NCBI RefSeq assembly: GCF_000350105.1
Contig: NZ_CAIY01000067.1
Coordinates: 1 to 47,152, forward strand
Direction of reading: 5' to 3'
DNA: 47,152 bases
From: Richelia intracellularis HH01
GTDB taxonomy: Bacteria; Cyanobacteriota; Cyanobacteriia; Cyanobacteriales; Nostocaceae
This document shows positions 1-13,736 of the stretch, piece by piece. Made by a program: the position numbers and the translations under genes. The notes beneath the pieces were generated by a model, which saw only the letters and a list, made by a program, of their open reading frames with translations, was not told the DNA's origin and searched no databases. How positions within the stretch are numbered: the stretch's first letter is position 1; the number at the start of each line of letters is the position of its first letter.

Positions 1-1517
1 ATGCTGTAGATTTGATATTTATAATTAGATAATTTAATTATATTAGGACAGTTTTATTGTAAATAATTTAGACAATCATTATCCCAAAATCTACATATTT
101 TTTCTAATAAAGATTTAGATGCTAGTACCTTTCTAAGATACATATACTTGTTGGAAGATAATCATAGATATGGAAAAACTTACCGTACAGAACTATGGTA
201 TTGAAAGATTTGGTAGTAGAATAATATTTATGAGCAACTATTTAACTTAGAAAAGTAATAGGGTAGATAATAAGCAAATTAATAGAATTATAATAGAGAA
301 ATGTACAGGCAAAACAAAATTGGAATAGAAAATTAAATTAGAGCAGACAATAAATATATTCCAATTCTACAAGTATGTAGATAATGTGTTTTACTATAGT
401 AAGCAGAAAAATTGGCATAAATACCGGTTTAAATATGTTTATATTTAGGGATATCTATAACTCTTAAAATAGTATAGATTTATTATTACAAGCAATAAGT
501 GAGAGTTTATAATCATAACTAAATAGTATTTATACCTCTTAGCTTTTTGATTTTTATCCTTGAATGCTGAGCACCATATCTTTTCCCACTGTATTCGATG
601 TGTATAACCTATCTTCACCAAATATTTATCCATTTATTTTTAATACTCCCACCTTGTTTAAAACATTACTATTATCATTCCCTATTAAGTAATAGTAAAT
701 AAATACTGGTAAATCTATAAATGTTATTTTATCTTTTCTTGATTTCAGTATATTTTTGTTACTCTATACATTAGTATAAGTCAGGTTTTTGGTTAAATAT
801 TATAATAATTTATGCATATAGAAATAGCTTTTATTCTATCTCTTTTATATTTTTATCATAAATATCTATAACTATTATGCTATAAGCGTTTTAACATACA
901 TAAGATCAAGATACAGTTGATCTTATGTATGTTAAAGTTTTAGTTTCTCTCTATAAATTCAACTAATTTATATGTTTCAATTTGGATTTATATATTAATA
1001 AACTTTCTTCGTTTATAGAATTCATATCTTTATTTTTATGAACTCCTAAAATTATCTGTTTAACCTAAACTAATTGTAGCTTTTAAATAATATTATTACT
1101 GTTATTTTCCTGGTTTTGTATATCCCTCTATATACGTTTATTGTTGCTAATTGTTACTTTTTTAGTATGTCTCCTTTTAGGGTTATTTATAGTTGTGTTT
1201 GATAGGCTAGTGTTAGATTTAAGTCTATTTATATATTTGTAATATTCTCTGAGTAGTTTGATATTTTCAATATCCTACGATCCTAACTCTCATACTGTGA
1301 TTGCTAGGATGCTAATTAGCTGCAACATTTTCATCCGTAATATTTCCATTAAGGGTTTTGCCATTTTACTCTCATTAAATATGTTGTAATTAGATTCTGA
1401 TGATTAAGAGCAAATTGTAATTATAATTAAACATATTAAATATAAAACTATGATACTTTATATTCAATATGATAATGACTACAATAAGGGGAGTATTAGA
1501 TTTCTGGAGTTGTAGCG
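1..1517. other. AT-rich intergenic region, no gene recognised
   Basis: I see no convincing gene here. A reverse-strand 62-codon open frame at 445-633 is not recognisable and has no good ribosome binding site. The only structured element is the perfect hairpin at 890-936, listed separately. The last 120 bases hold the upstream region of the gene at 1518. Confidence 0.6.
890..936. repeat. Perfect 20-bp inverted repeat, 7-nt loop
   Basis: Left arm 890-909 (TTTAACATACATAAGATCAA) is the exact reverse complement of right arm 917-936, with loop 910-916. The stem is only 25% G+C and no run of T follows directly (GTTTTAG), so it is a poor match to an intrinsic terminator. There is no recognised gene within 500 bases on either side. 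It belongs to a set of unrelated long hairpins in this window. Confidence 0.9.
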
Positions 1518-1520
1518 GTG
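1506..1520 (+). promoter_or_regulatory. Ribosome binding site GGAG before GTG start
   Basis: GGAG at 1506-1509 lies 8 nt before a GTG at 1518. It fixes the GTG as the start of the coiled-coil protein gene, because no in-frame ATG is suitably placed. Confidence 0.6.
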
Positions 1521-2099
1521 CCATTATTTGATGATTTAAGTCAATTCCTAGAAAACCGTTTGGAAGAATTCCTGCGTAGGAATCCACACTTGGAGTTAGA
1601 AGTATTATTGGAACAGTTGCGGATACAGGAGGAAGACACTTTAAAATTGATTGCTGAATTAAAAGTAAAAGAACAGCAATCGCAAGATGAGACTCTTTCC
1701 ACAGCTCAGGAAATTCACAGATGGCATATACGCATTCAGAAAGCAAAAAATGCTAATCGTCCAGATTTAGCAAATGCAGCTCAGGAAAGGGAAGCCTCAC
1801 TACTGCATCAAGGAAATTTACTTTGGGGACAAATGCAAGGGCTAAAGGAACGCCTTAGCTATGCACAAGCACTATTACACAGAATTCAAATTCGGCATCA
1901 GGAAGTAAAAGCAAAAGCAACTGAAGTCCAAGCAAAACGAATTAGTACTAAGGCACAAAATAAAGTACAACAGTGTGATGCTGCTGGATGGTCTAGCACC
2001 AATGGTTTTTATAGCAGCAATGATAATTTAGAAGAAAAGTTCCGTCGTTGGGAAACAGAAGCTGAATTAGAACAAATGAAGCGTAATATGGGCAAATAG
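1518..2099 (+). CDS. TIGR04376-type cyanobacterial coiled-coil protein (PspA/IM30-like)
   Basis: A 193-residue, highly charged and almost entirely helical protein. It opens with MPLFDDLSQFLENRLEEFL and continues with heptad-like Glu/Lys/Gln-rich coiled coil over residues ~20-145, followed by a Ser/Asn-rich linker and a short charged helix at the C-terminus. The pattern (a short amphipathic N-terminal helix, then long coiled coil with 'EIHRWHIRIQKAKNANRPDLANAAQERE') is what I recall of the cyanobacterial TIGR04376 family, a relative of PspA/IM30 with no assigned function. No membrane segment or signal peptide is seen. Start is GTG with GGAG 8 nt upstream. Family membership is from memory of its sequence; a membrane-surface role is inference. 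Confidence 0.8.
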   Translation: MPLFDDLSQFLENRLEEFLRRNPHLELEVLLEQLRIQEEDTLKLIAELKVKEQQSQDETLSTAQEIHRWHIRIQKAKNANRPDLANAAQEREASLLHQGNLLWGQMQGLKERLSYAQALLHRIQIRHQEVKAKATEVQAKRISTKAQNKVQQCDAAGWSSTNGFYSSNDNLEEKFRRWETEAELEQMKRNMGK

Positions 2100-2292
2100 C
2101 GAAAAATAGGGATTAGAAAGTAGAGGAATAAATAAACATAAGTTTTCACCTTTACCTTTATAGACTCCAAAAATTTTAGCTGTATTAGCAGCTAACTAAA
2201 CTCTAGGAATGATTCCTCTGTGCCTACACTCTTACTGAAACAAAGCTAAAACAAGCATTTCCATGAAAATAAAACAAAATATGAAATTTATA

Positions 2293-2628
2293 TTACTCTT
2301 TATTCTCTACTTCTAAGATATTGTCTTGTGGGTAGGAGTTAATTAAGGGAAAAGATGCAGACTCTGAAGTTGAAACATTGATTTGCAGCGATTCATTGGA
2401 TTTTTCTATAGCTGTACCTAATGTGTTCCGTAAAGAAGAACCAAATAATTTCTCATGATTAGAAACAAGCGACAAAAATACCCCACCTAAAATGCAAACT
2501 GGCAGGGGTAAAGAAAATTGTTGTGCCCAGTCAAACAATTTGGCTAGTATAAAAATTAATGTGAAGCAAGCAATCCAAACCCTCATAATTTCTGCTCTCA
2601 CAAATTGCAGCAGGTCAAATTTTATCAT
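2293..2628 (-). CDS. Small hypothetical membrane protein
   Basis: A 111-residue protein with two hydrophobic segments, about residues 16-32 and 40-57, the second with the pattern LPLPVCILGGVFLSLVS. The tail (residues ~60-111) is polar and Ser/Asn/Glu-rich. It is probably anchored by two transmembrane helices with a soluble C-terminus. The ordered hydrophobic pattern and a C-terminus without low-entropy AT codons suggest a real gene, unlike the surrounding DNA. I do not recognise a named family. It converges with the TIGR04376-type gene (194 bases apart). Confidence 0.6.
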   Translation of the reverse strand: MIKFDLLQFVRAEIMRVWIACFTLIFILAKLFDWAQQFSLPLPVCILGGVFLSLVSNHEKLFGSSLRNTLGTAIEKSNESLQINVSTSESASFPLINSYPQDNILEVENKE

Positions 2629-5706
<3,078 letters not shown>

Positions 5707-6669
5707 CTCATCAATTATGTTTGTTTGCATCTATGTATCATGATTGCATATCGAGTAATATTCTTAAGTTACCATAAACATAGTTGCCAAATTGTTAAAA
5801 TTAATCCCACTGCAACTTTATCCAATTATTGAACACAAACCACCAATATCAAATTTTGCTCAAGTCTTATATGCATATAGAAAAATTTGAAAATTCATTT
5901 TGTATATCTTACCAGAGATTAATTTTTTCATTAGATGTTGGACTAAATGGGAGTTAAGACTTCTTAAATCCTTTGAAAGACTATTTAATATATACAAAGC
6001 CCAAGTTGGATTTTATCATTGCTAGGACTTATATTGAAAATATAACCAAGGCGTCAATAGATAATTTTGGCCCAATCTAACTCTTAAGAAGTCTTATTTA
6101 TAATATAAAAGTCTAATATTATAAGATTAATAACGTTAAGCTAAGTAACATCTTTACGCCAACTATAGAATATGCTATGTATGCGTTACATACCAAAGCG
6201 GGAAGCATTCAATCGGATGCAGGAATTTTGCTCTTAGTAGCACAATACGGTAAATTACGTTTATGGCTGACAATATATTTACTTCAGGGATAATGTAGCA
6301 GATGAATTCTTGCTATACAAATTCAAGGAAAAAAATAAACTTAACTCACATCATTTAATTAAAGACAATTTTTACTATCTGTTTAACTTTTATACTGACA
6401 TCATTTTCCACAAGAGCTCTAAAATCCCAAATACCATCTTAAAAGTTACCTGCTCATAAAACTCTATATCTTAAGTTAAATTATGAACATTTGTATGAAA
6501 TTACTACCTTTTAATCACAAAATTGCTTTTACTAATCATTTTTTTCGAGGTATAGCTAGCGACGTTAAACTGGTATTGAAATATTTTTTATTCATAATTG
6601 GCTAATCTTTCAGATTAATAATTTTCCACCCAGAAAAATTCAGACGAGGACTAAACCATCTCATTTTCC
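5707..6669. other. Convergent intergenic region with possible gene remnants
   Basis: No intact gene. A 13-bp inverted repeat pair is found at 5955-5967 and 6084-6096. A 38-codon frame at 6177-6293 (MYALHTKAGSIQSDAGILLL...) has protein-like composition and might be a decayed gene fragment, but I cannot name the parent. Confidence 0.5.
5955..6096. repeat. Widely spaced 13-bp inverted repeat
   Basis: TAAGACTTCTTAA at 5955-5967 is the exact reverse complement of 6084-6096, enclosing 116 bases. The size would suit a small MITE-like element, but I see no target-site duplication outside the arms and no second copy in the window. Confidence 0.5.
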
Positions 6670-8883
6670 TCAATGTACTAGTTCAATAGCCCTTTTTGCT
6701 AAGGCTGTTGCATTCAAACCATTACATGCCATAAGCTCACTATCACTTGCAGTGGTTTCCCCTCGTTTCCAAGCGAAAACATCCCATCTACAGTTATTTC
6801 TTAACATAATTGGTTCTAACATCCCTAATGCACCACCAGTAACCCCAATTAGAGCATCACCAGCAAACAACTCAGCAAATTTGTTATCACTTGTAAAATT
6901 AGCTTCAGATTCAGAACAGCTATCCCAAGCGACATCACCAGGGCGATATAAATATCGGGGATTAATCACAGAAACTATCTTCACCGCAATCCCTTCCCTT
7001 TCTAATAAAGAAGCTGCCTCAAATACTGGTTTCAGTACCATATCACCAATTACAGCAAACACAACTTGCTTTCCACCTACAACTTCTTTTAATATTACTC
7101 CCCCATTTTTTAAGCCTTGTCTAGCCATCTCAAAAGTCGTACGAACGGGTAAAGGCGATTTACTCGCAGTAATTATAATTCCCTTATTTTTTGTAGTTAA
7201 AGCCCATTCATAACAGATTTGAATACTGTTAGCATCAGGGGGAAATAACGGAAACACATTACCATTCCTCATCATTGCTGCACAATAAGCTTCAATTTCC
7301 GGGCGTTGGTGTGTCCAACCATTACGTCCTTGCTCTAATGCTCCAGCAGTGAATAAAGCAATAGTTGAAGGAGTAGAACGGCGTAATTCTGCCATTGCCT
7401 GGGTAACAGTTTGCCAAATTGGTAACCCGTTGATGGCAAAAGATTCGTAGGAACACCACAAACTTCTAGCACCCATTAAGGATAAACCTGTAGCTAGACC
7501 AGCACAAGCATCTTCACTTAATGGTTCATAGACCTGTCCATTTGGTTCTTGGTGATATAAATCATCTATAGTGGGGTGGATAATTTTCAATGTCTGATTA
7601 ATATTATTAAGCCCTGATGCAGCATTACCATCAGCATTGGTAACTACGAAATTTCTGTCTAGCTTTCCTACTTTTGATACTAAATTTCCCATGGCTGCAG
7701 TGGAGACTTTTGGTTCCCCACATATGGAATATTCTTCTAAAGGTAATTCCCCTAATTCTGGTAAATGCAATTCAAATTCTGTAACAACTGTCTTTGCTGC
7801 TGCACCACCCCCTGCATATTCACAATTTGTGCGTACTAATTGCCAAGCTTCTATAGGCAATGAGCGTTGCTTGAGAGAATTAATTATATGAGGGGAATTG
7901 AGAGTATCTTTTGGATATAAGTTATGTGATTTAGCTCCTATGGTATGAACACCTGCTCCTTTGAGTTGTTTAATAATAAAAATAGTAAGTTTACCACCAA
8001 GGGCTGAACGAGCTGCTTTATCTATACCCTTTAATACAGCCGCAGTAAATTCTAATCTTTTTCTAAAGGAAAATACAGTACTATTTACATATTCTCCCGC
8101 TTGGTTTTTATCATCAAAATTCTTCGCATTTATCAATACTACTTCTTCAAAACCACTAGCTTGCCAATATGCAGTCATCTCTTCATTCGTTTTGAAGGAA
8201 ACCATACTGTGGTGTTCCTGGCTGTAACCATTCCATACCAACACTGGTAGAAAGTTGGTGGTATGGGGATATGCAGTATTAAAGTGCATCATTCCACTCA
8301 TGACGTAGGGTTCACCTAAACCCCCATCACCTAAAGTAAAGGGGAACAGCTTATCCTTGTGTAATAAGGCCGCTGCCATAGCAAAATGCTGTCCTTGACC
8401 CAGAGGTCCTGCTGGAGCAAGAATACCAGGGATATAGCCAGAAAGGTGCCCCAAAAGTCCATGACATTCTCGAAAACGATCACATAATTGTTGTACTGTA
8501 TAAATTCCCATATCTTCTAGGGAACGATCCAAAAACATGGCACTATAAAACCCAGGAGCATGGTGTCCCACTTCTGTGAGGATATTTTTGTGGCCTAGCA
8601 TAACTAAAGCTGCATAGACCTCTGCTTGGCTAGCAAATCCCCCTGGATGTCCTGATGCTTTACTTCCAGTAATTTGTAGGGTGAGGTAGCGCAAAGCATC
8701 TGCCAGTAGTAGAGTCTGATATATTGCTGCAGGATCAGTAGGTGAGGTAATTGTACCTGTTATTCTATCTATAGCTGCCTTAACCCCATACTTATCAAAA
8801 TCTGGTAGAGTTTCCCCAAAGTATCGAATCCCCTCATAAAAATTTGGAATAATGATATTTGTCTGTGACTTTTCTACTGACAT
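6670..8883 (-). CDS. Phosphoketolase/transketolase-like ThDP-dependent enzyme
   Basis: A 737-residue thiamine-diphosphate enzyme of the transketolase/phosphoketolase superfamily, likely acting on sugar phosphates in central carbon metabolism. Visible signatures are SGHPGGFASQAEVYAAL near residue 77, a ThDP/Mg site GDGG...N (LGDGGLGEP to VLVWNGYS, about 30 residues apart), and the second-domain segment EPLSEDACAGLATGLSLMG with its activating glutamate, followed by a transketolase C-terminal-like domain. It is shorter than classical Xfp phosphoketolases (~790-800 residues) and its N-terminal motifs differ from them, so it matches the cyanobacterial group variously annotated as phosphoketolase or transketolase. 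Substrate is not determinable here. Start ATG lies 29 bases downstream of a perfect hairpin. Diverges from the P450 gene. Confidence 0.8.
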   Translation of the reverse strand: MSVEKSQTNIIIPNFYEGIRYFGETLPDFDKYGVKAAIDRITGTITSPTDPAAIYQTLLLADALRYLTLQITGSKASGHPGGFASQAEVYAALVMLGHKNILTEVGHHAPGFYSAMFLDRSLEDMGIYTVQQLCDRFRECHGLLGHLSGYIPGILAPAGPLGQGQHFAMAAALLHKDKLFPFTLGDGGLGEPYVMSGMMHFNTAYPHTTNFLPVLVWNGYSQEHHSMVSFKTNEEMTAYWQASGFEEVVLINAKNFDDKNQAGEYVNSTVFSFRKRLEFTAAVLKGIDKAARSALGGKLTIFIIKQLKGAGVHTIGAKSHNLYPKDTLNSPHIINSLKQRSLPIEAWQLVRTNCEYAGGGAAAKTVVTEFELHLPELGELPLEEYSICGEPKVSTAAMGNLVSKVGKLDRNFVVTNADGNAASGLNNINQTLKIIHPTIDDLYHQEPNGQVYEPLSEDACAGLATGLSLMGARSLWCSYESFAINGLPIWQTVTQAMAELRRSTPSTIALFTAGALEQGRNGWTHQRPEIEAYCAAMMRNGNVFPLFPPDANSIQICYEWALTTKNKGIIITASKSPLPVRTTFEMARQGLKNGGVILKEVVGGKQVVFAVIGDMVLKPVFEAASLLEREGIAVKIVSVINPRYLYRPGDVAWDSCSESEANFTSDNKFAELFAGDALIGVTGGALGMLEPIMLRNNCRWDVFAWKRGETTASDSELMACNGLNATALAKRAIELVH

Positions 8884-8912
8884 TCTGTATACCTTTATCA
8901 GTTTTCTATTTT

Positions 8913-8960
8913 ATGTCTACACCTTCAAGCATATGGGATTATGCTTGAAGGTGTAGACAT
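8913..8960. repeat. Perfect 20-bp inverted repeat, 8-nt loop, in a gene leader
   Basis: Left arm 8913-8932 (ATGTCTACACCTTCAAGCAT) is the exact reverse complement of right arm 8941-8960; loop is 8933-8940. Stem is 40% G+C. It ends 29 bases before the ATG of the phosphoketolase-like gene (read on the minus strand), so it would form in the mRNA leader if transcription starts further upstream. Alternatively it could be an operator dyad between the divergent genes. No T-run follows on either strand. Confidence 0.9.
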
Positions 8961-9194
8961 CTTTATCAGCTACTATGTGGACATAGTTAATGCCTTTTTC
9001 CTAACTGTTGACTGTTACATCCTGCTATAAACAACTATTGATGGATTGCAAGGGGATTTTATAATTTCATGGTTGTTAAGATTAATTACAATTCATCATT
9101 ATCAACATAATTTAGCTTAGGCAGCATTTCAAAGAAATTAATGCTTGGCAAATATTTTCAGTGGCACAAAAGTATAAATACTGTAAAACTTCCT

Positions 9195-10568
9195 ATGAAA
9201 CTAATAACTAATAAGCTCCAAATACCTGCACCGTTACAAATCCTACAATTTGTTTTCAATCCTATATCTTGGATGGAAGCTTGTGCCCAGCGTTATGGGG
9301 ATATATTCATGGTAAAGCTGAATCAGCCAGAGGTTTGGGTAAGTAATCCAGAAGCATTAAAGCAAATATTGGCTAATGATAACCAGGATTTTAGATTACT
9401 GAAAAATGGAAATATGGTTTTTGAACCAATTCTAGGTAGACATTCTGTAATTACAGTTAGTGGTGATGAACATCATCATCAGCGTCAATTACTAATGACT
9501 AAATTGCACGGTAACAGAATGCGTACTTATGGACAAGTTATGAGTCAGGTGACAGAGGAAGTTATTAGTCAATGGTTAGTAAGCAAGCCTTTTTGTATTC
9601 AATCGCAAATTCAATCTATTACTTTAAAGGTGATAATGCAGGCAGTCCTTGGATCACATAAGGGGAAACAGGCTGAAGAGTTGGAAACATCTTTGGTTCT
9701 AATGCTCGACCATATTAGGAGTTCACCCTATAAAGTACTACAACTTTATTTTCCTTTTTTACAAAAAGATTTGGGTGCATGGAGTCCTTGGGGTAAATTT
9801 ATTCGTTGTAAAGCAAAAGTAGATAGACTTTTATATGCAGAGATTGAAGAAAATCTCAAAAAATCCGATGAGTCCCGTACGGACATTCTTAGTTTGTTAA
9901 TTGCGGCAAAGGATAAGAATGGAGAATCTATGACATGTGAGGAATTGCGCGATGAGCTAATAACCTTGCTAATAGTAGGACATGAAACTACAGCAACAGC
10001 GATAGTATGGGCCTTATATTGGATTCATAAAATTCCCAGGGTTAAAGAAAAACTGTTGTTGGAAATTAACAGTTTGGGGAAGTTTTTCAAACCTAGCAAT
10101 GTACTCCAGCTCCCCTATTTAAATGCAGTCTGCAATGAAACCTTGCGGATATACCCCTTGAGAATGCTAACATTTCCCCGCGTAGTGGAAAATAGGATTT
10201 CTTTATGTGGTTACGAGTTAGAACCAGGGACAGTAGTAACTGGTTGTATTTATCTAGTTCACCAAAGAGAAGACCTGTACACAAACCACTGGCAATTTAA
10301 TCCAGAACGTTTTCTGGAAAAGCAGTATTCTCCCTATGAGTTTATCCCTTTTGGCGGTGGTGAAAGACTCTGTATTGGTATGGCTTTTGCCCAGTTTGAG
10401 ATGAAGGTAGTTTTAGCTACAATTCTTGCCAACTGCCAATTAGACTTAGTCACTAATACGAATATACTTCCCCAGCGGGATGGGCTAGTTACAGGACCAA
10501 ATTGCCTAATTGAGATGGTCATGAAAAGAAGACTACAGTCTGAATCCAATTTCTTAGCAAAAATATGA
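9195..10568 (+). CDS. Cytochrome P450 (CYP110-like)
   Basis: A heme-thiolate monooxygenase. The I-helix oxygen-binding motif GHETTATA lies about 280 residues into the longest frame (counted from 9141), the K-helix ExxR (ETLR) near 333, and the heme-binding FGGGERLCIG with the cysteine ligand at 411. The N-terminus PAPLQILQFVFNPISWMEAC, followed by AQRYGDIFMVKL, resembles cyanobacterial CYP110 proteins, so I prefer the ATG at 9195 over the ATG at 9141, which adds 18 unlike residues; neither has a clear ribosome binding site. CYP110 enzymes hydroxylate fatty acids or terpenoids in some Nostocales, but the substrate here cannot be told. Divergent from the phosphoketolase-like gene. Its survival in a reduced genome hints at a useful role. 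Confidence 0.93.
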   Translation: MKLITNKLQIPAPLQILQFVFNPISWMEACAQRYGDIFMVKLNQPEVWVSNPEALKQILANDNQDFRLLKNGNMVFEPILGRHSVITVSGDEHHHQRQLLMTKLHGNRMRTYGQVMSQVTEEVISQWLVSKPFCIQSQIQSITLKVIMQAVLGSHKGKQAEELETSLVLMLDHIRSSPYKVLQLYFPFLQKDLGAWSPWGKFIRCKAKVDRLLYAEIEENLKKSDESRTDILSLLIAAKDKNGESMTCEELRDELITLLIVGHETTATAIVWALYWIHKIPRVKEKLLLEINSLGKFFKPSNVLQLPYLNAVCNETLRIYPLRMLTFPRVVENRISLCGYELEPGTVVTGCIYLVHQREDLYTNHWQFNPERFLEKQYSPYEFIPFGGGERLCIGMAFAQFEMKVVLATILANCQLDLVTNTNILPQRDGLVTGPNCLIEMVMKRRLQSESNFLAKI

Positions 10569-10574
10569 GAGAAA

Positions 10575-10714
10575 TGAAATTATTCTTGTATAAGAGTAAT
10601 TTTACCTTGCTTTTCTTATTTTCCATATTCTCCTTTAATTTACCCAAAAACTTTGGATTAGCTCAATTACCAAGTAAACCAATGATTCTAGGCCATATTG
10701 ATATCATTTATTAA
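10575..10714 (+). pseudogene. Possible decayed secreted-protein gene start
   Basis: ATG at 10575 opens a basic-hydrophobic segment (MKLFLYKSNFTLLFLF) that looks like the start of a signal peptide but stops after 28 codons. Changing frame near 10620 continues it with a Leu-Phe-rich stretch, an ...GLAQLPSKP segment like a signal peptidase site, and a stop at 10712. It may be the frameshifted stump of an exported protein; chance in AT-rich DNA is possible. Confidence 0.2.
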
Positions 10715-11340
10715 ATGTAAAACTATTTGATTGTGTTCGGATATTACTGACAGCTTGAATTTATAGTTAATGAAAATTATTTATCTCTTAATTTTTCTAC
10801 TTGTAGAATATATTATTGTAATAATATAAATTCCTACTTGATTATATAAAAGTAAAGTAACCAAACCTCTAATACTTAGTAAATACCGCAGTCTTTTTTC
10901 ATCCAATACAATATCACATCAAAACCTCTTTTCATGGCCATGAGATACTTTCATAAAAAAGCATGAGAGGTTCTATAGCTCATATTAGAGAGTTATATTA
11001 TATAGAGTTTTAAGAATTTTATAATTAGGTTATAAGGGGTTATATTACCATCAATACTATTTATTAATGCCACCTTAAACCTTGTTCTATAGCCATAAAA
11101 TACAGTCTTGCGGACACAATAGTAATTAATTAATGAAGCTGTAAATATAGTTAGTCAATAGATGAGGATAATGCTAAATGTTAAAGGGGATTTTAACTAA
11201 GAGTTGTCGATAAGAGAGATTATTTAATTGAAAACATAACTATATATTTCGATATGTAATATTTTTTGACTATCTATGAGTAACCAATACTTCCTATACT
11301 CCCCCAAAATATTTTTGTATTAGGACATAAAGCTGAGTCT

Positions 11341-11383
11341 ATAAATTCCGTCAATTATTATATTATTAATTGACGGAATTTAT
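11341..11383. repeat. Perfect 17-bp inverted repeat, 9-nt loop
   Basis: ATAAATTCCGTCAATTA at 11341-11357 pairs exactly with 11367-11383; loop 11358-11366. Low-GC stem; CTTGTTT follows on the plus strand, a weak match to a terminator tail. No coding gene lies within 700 bases. Confidence 0.88.
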
Positions 11384-11902
11384 CTTGTTTAATATGGACT
11401 ATATAAGCCTACTAATAGATATATAAATATAAGGTAGTTTAGGTAAAATCATATAAACTGAGCATGAATTCAACTATATAAAAAGCCCATTATAAAATCT
11501 TATTAGAAGTAGTAAAGTGATAATTGATATACTTAAACATTATGTTTTAAAGCTCTGAAGACCCAGAAAAATACAAATGAAACTCTCAATAAAATAATCA
11601 AAATCATACTTGCAAAGATTTAATAGTAATAGATAAAATTAATAAGGTATAGTTTTTAACATATATAAATCAAGTAAAAAGTTTTGAAAAAAGTTATATT
11701 GCCCTAACTAAATACGAGCAAATTAGTTTTAATAGTATTCAGATTGAAAGACTGAAAAAAGATAATAATTTCCCCATCCTCCATAAAAAATAAAAGACCA
11801 GAGGTATTAAATTAAAATAAGAGGAGAGAAGTCTATGTTTTAAGTCAAGGTTATATAGGTTCTAAAAATATTTCTGCTATAATCACACCATATTATGAAG
11901 TG

Positions 11903-11933
11903 AGGCTCAGTTTATAATAAGAAAACTGAGCCT
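11903..11933. repeat. Perfect 11-bp inverted repeat, 9-nt loop
   Basis: AGGCTCAGTTT at 11903-11913 pairs with 11923-11933. Shorter than the other hairpins but richer in G+C than its surroundings; no T-run follows. Confidence 0.7.
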
Positions 11934-12353
11934 ATGAAGCTAATAGAATTATAAAATCAGATTTTTAGTAGAATGACATTATAGATTTTATGTTTATTTT
12001 TCTAAAAATTATGCTATTTAAATCATATTATTAATATAATTATATTTTGACTTATAGAAAATCTTAAACTTATTTGTATTGATAAATCTATTGATGAGCT
12101 CAGATATAGTTTATAAGAAAATCTTAAATTTAATATTTGGTAATACTTGCAGTATAAGTGAATATAAAATAGTTAGTCTTATAAAATATTTAACCTAGCT
12201 GTAAATACTATTCCAAAATACTTCTGGAATATAAAATAAAGTTATTACTCAAAGTTTCAAAAGCTTTCTCTGCTTATATTAATTTATTACACTTATTAGT
12301 CATCTTTATTTAAATATATGCTTAGTATTTATAATCATCCCAGTTTTGTCAAT

Positions 12354-12389
12354 AAGATTCTTTTGTCTGCAAACTGCCAAAAGAATCTT
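12354..12389. repeat. Perfect 12-bp inverted repeat, 12-nt loop
   Basis: AAGATTCTTTTG at 12354-12365 pairs with CAAAAGAATCTT at 12378-12389 across a 12-nt loop. No following T-run. Confidence 0.7.
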
Positions 12390-12962
12390 CTCGTATCCCG
12401 AAAATAATCTCAACGAATTAATACAGTTAGTATCTATATAATCATAGTAGAACTATAAAAATGTTTTTTAGACCGAATTTTATTGTTTAAATAAAACTCA
12501 TTCAAAATAGACTAGAGATTAAAATGGATAAATCAAAATCCATATATTATTTAGTCTATTGAAGAAATTCTTAATGCACTTTATCTTTTATTAGATTTGA
12601 ACAACTCCATTATAAAGCATACTCTTCAAGAATACCTACGATTAAGTAATCAATTATTTATTACCTGGCCTTAAACTCTTATAATCTAGGTTATATTATG
12701 AAGAAAAAAAATACTCAAATCTACTCAAGAATCATATTTTATACCAAAAGCAAAGATATAAAATGAAATTACTTTAAGATAAATGAGAAATAATTTATTA
12801 ATTTATTTTTATAATCTTGTTATTAATACAACTAGCATATAGTAACATCAAATTGTCATGTACTTCTTAGAGTAAGATATCAATTTGATAGGATATTTTT
12901 TTCCACTACTAAGTTCTTATCAGAGTTTAACTATGAAAAAGTATAGTTTCTAAAAAGGCTGA

Positions 12963-13736
12963 TTAGAATTGATCTCTCATCCTTCGTAAACAAGCAAAAG
13001 TTTGCACAGCATCTTGGCTTTTTGTAGCTAGTTGTAAGGCAGGTTGGGAATAGCGCAAAAAAGGGTTAGTAAGTTTTTCCACACCCAGCATTGATGGTAT
13101 TGTTCCTTTACCCTGCTTGCAAGCATTTTGAACTTGTATATAACGCTTTTGTAATTCGCTATTATCTCGATCTACAGTCAAGGCAAACTGAAGATTTTTT
13201 AGTGTGTATTCATGGGCACACCATACCCGCGTATTATCTGGTAAAGCAGCCAGTTTATTTAGAGAATCTACCATCTGCCTTGGTGTACCTTCAAAAATTC
13301 GTCCACAACCTCCTGCAAATAAGGTATCTCCACAAAACAATTCTCCAGTTCCTTCTAGTCCTTCTGGGGGAAAATAGTAGGCAATATGAGCATGTGTATG
13401 ACCGGGAACAAAAATTACTTTCCCTGTTCTACCTGCAAAATCTATGTAATCATCTGATTGTAAAAATACATTTTGTCCTGGTATTCTACCCCTATCCTCA
13501 GCGCAACCATATACCTTCACCTCAGGATTTCTTTGCATTAGATTTAGATTTGCTCCTACATGGTCATAGTGATGGTGAGTATTAAAAATTGCCACTAGTT
13601 CTGCTGATAGGCAATCAAGTTGCTTCAATACTGGTTCTGCTTGGGCCGGATCAATTACTGCAGCAATATTTTGTTCTCTTGCATACAACAAAAAAATATA
13701 ATTGTCCGAGAGAGCACTAAGACGAATGACTTTCAT
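12963..13736 (-). CDS. gloB: Hydroxyacylglutathione hydrolase (glyoxalase II)
   Basis: A metallo-beta-lactamase-fold hydrolase of 257 residues that releases D-lactate and glutathione from S-lactoylglutathione, the second step of methylglyoxal detoxification. The metal-binding THHHYDH signature is at residues 53-59, followed by [12 protein letters not shown] (third metal histidine), [17 protein letters not shown] (bridging aspartate) and [13 protein letters not shown], which is diagnostic of glyoxalase II over other members of the fold. Length and order are normal for the family. It stands alone, with 2.4 kb and 1.9 kb of non-coding DNA around it. No clear ribosome binding site precedes the ATG. 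Confidence 0.95.
   Translation of the reverse strand: MKVIRLSALSDNYIFLLYAREQNIAAVIDPAQAEPVLKQLDCLSAELVAIFNTHHHYDHVGANLNLMQRNPEVKVYGCAEDRGRIPGQNVFLQSDDYIDFAGRTGKVIFVPGHTHAHIAYYFPPEGLEGTGELFCGDTLFAGGCGRIFEGTPRQMVDSLNKLAALPDNTRVWCAHEYTLKNLQFALTVDRDNSELQKRYIQVQNACKQGKGTIPSMLGVEKLTNPFLRYSQPALQLATKSQDAVQTFACLRRMRDQF

Larger units (their letters stand above)
10569..12962. other. 2.4-kb gene desert with hairpins
   Basis: Between the convergent P450 and gloB genes no intact gene is recognisable and all frames are riddled with stops. It holds three perfect hairpins (11341-11383, 11903-11933, 12354-12389) and, at its left edge, a possible signal-peptide remnant. It is probably the residue of deleted or decayed genes. 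Confidence 0.6.
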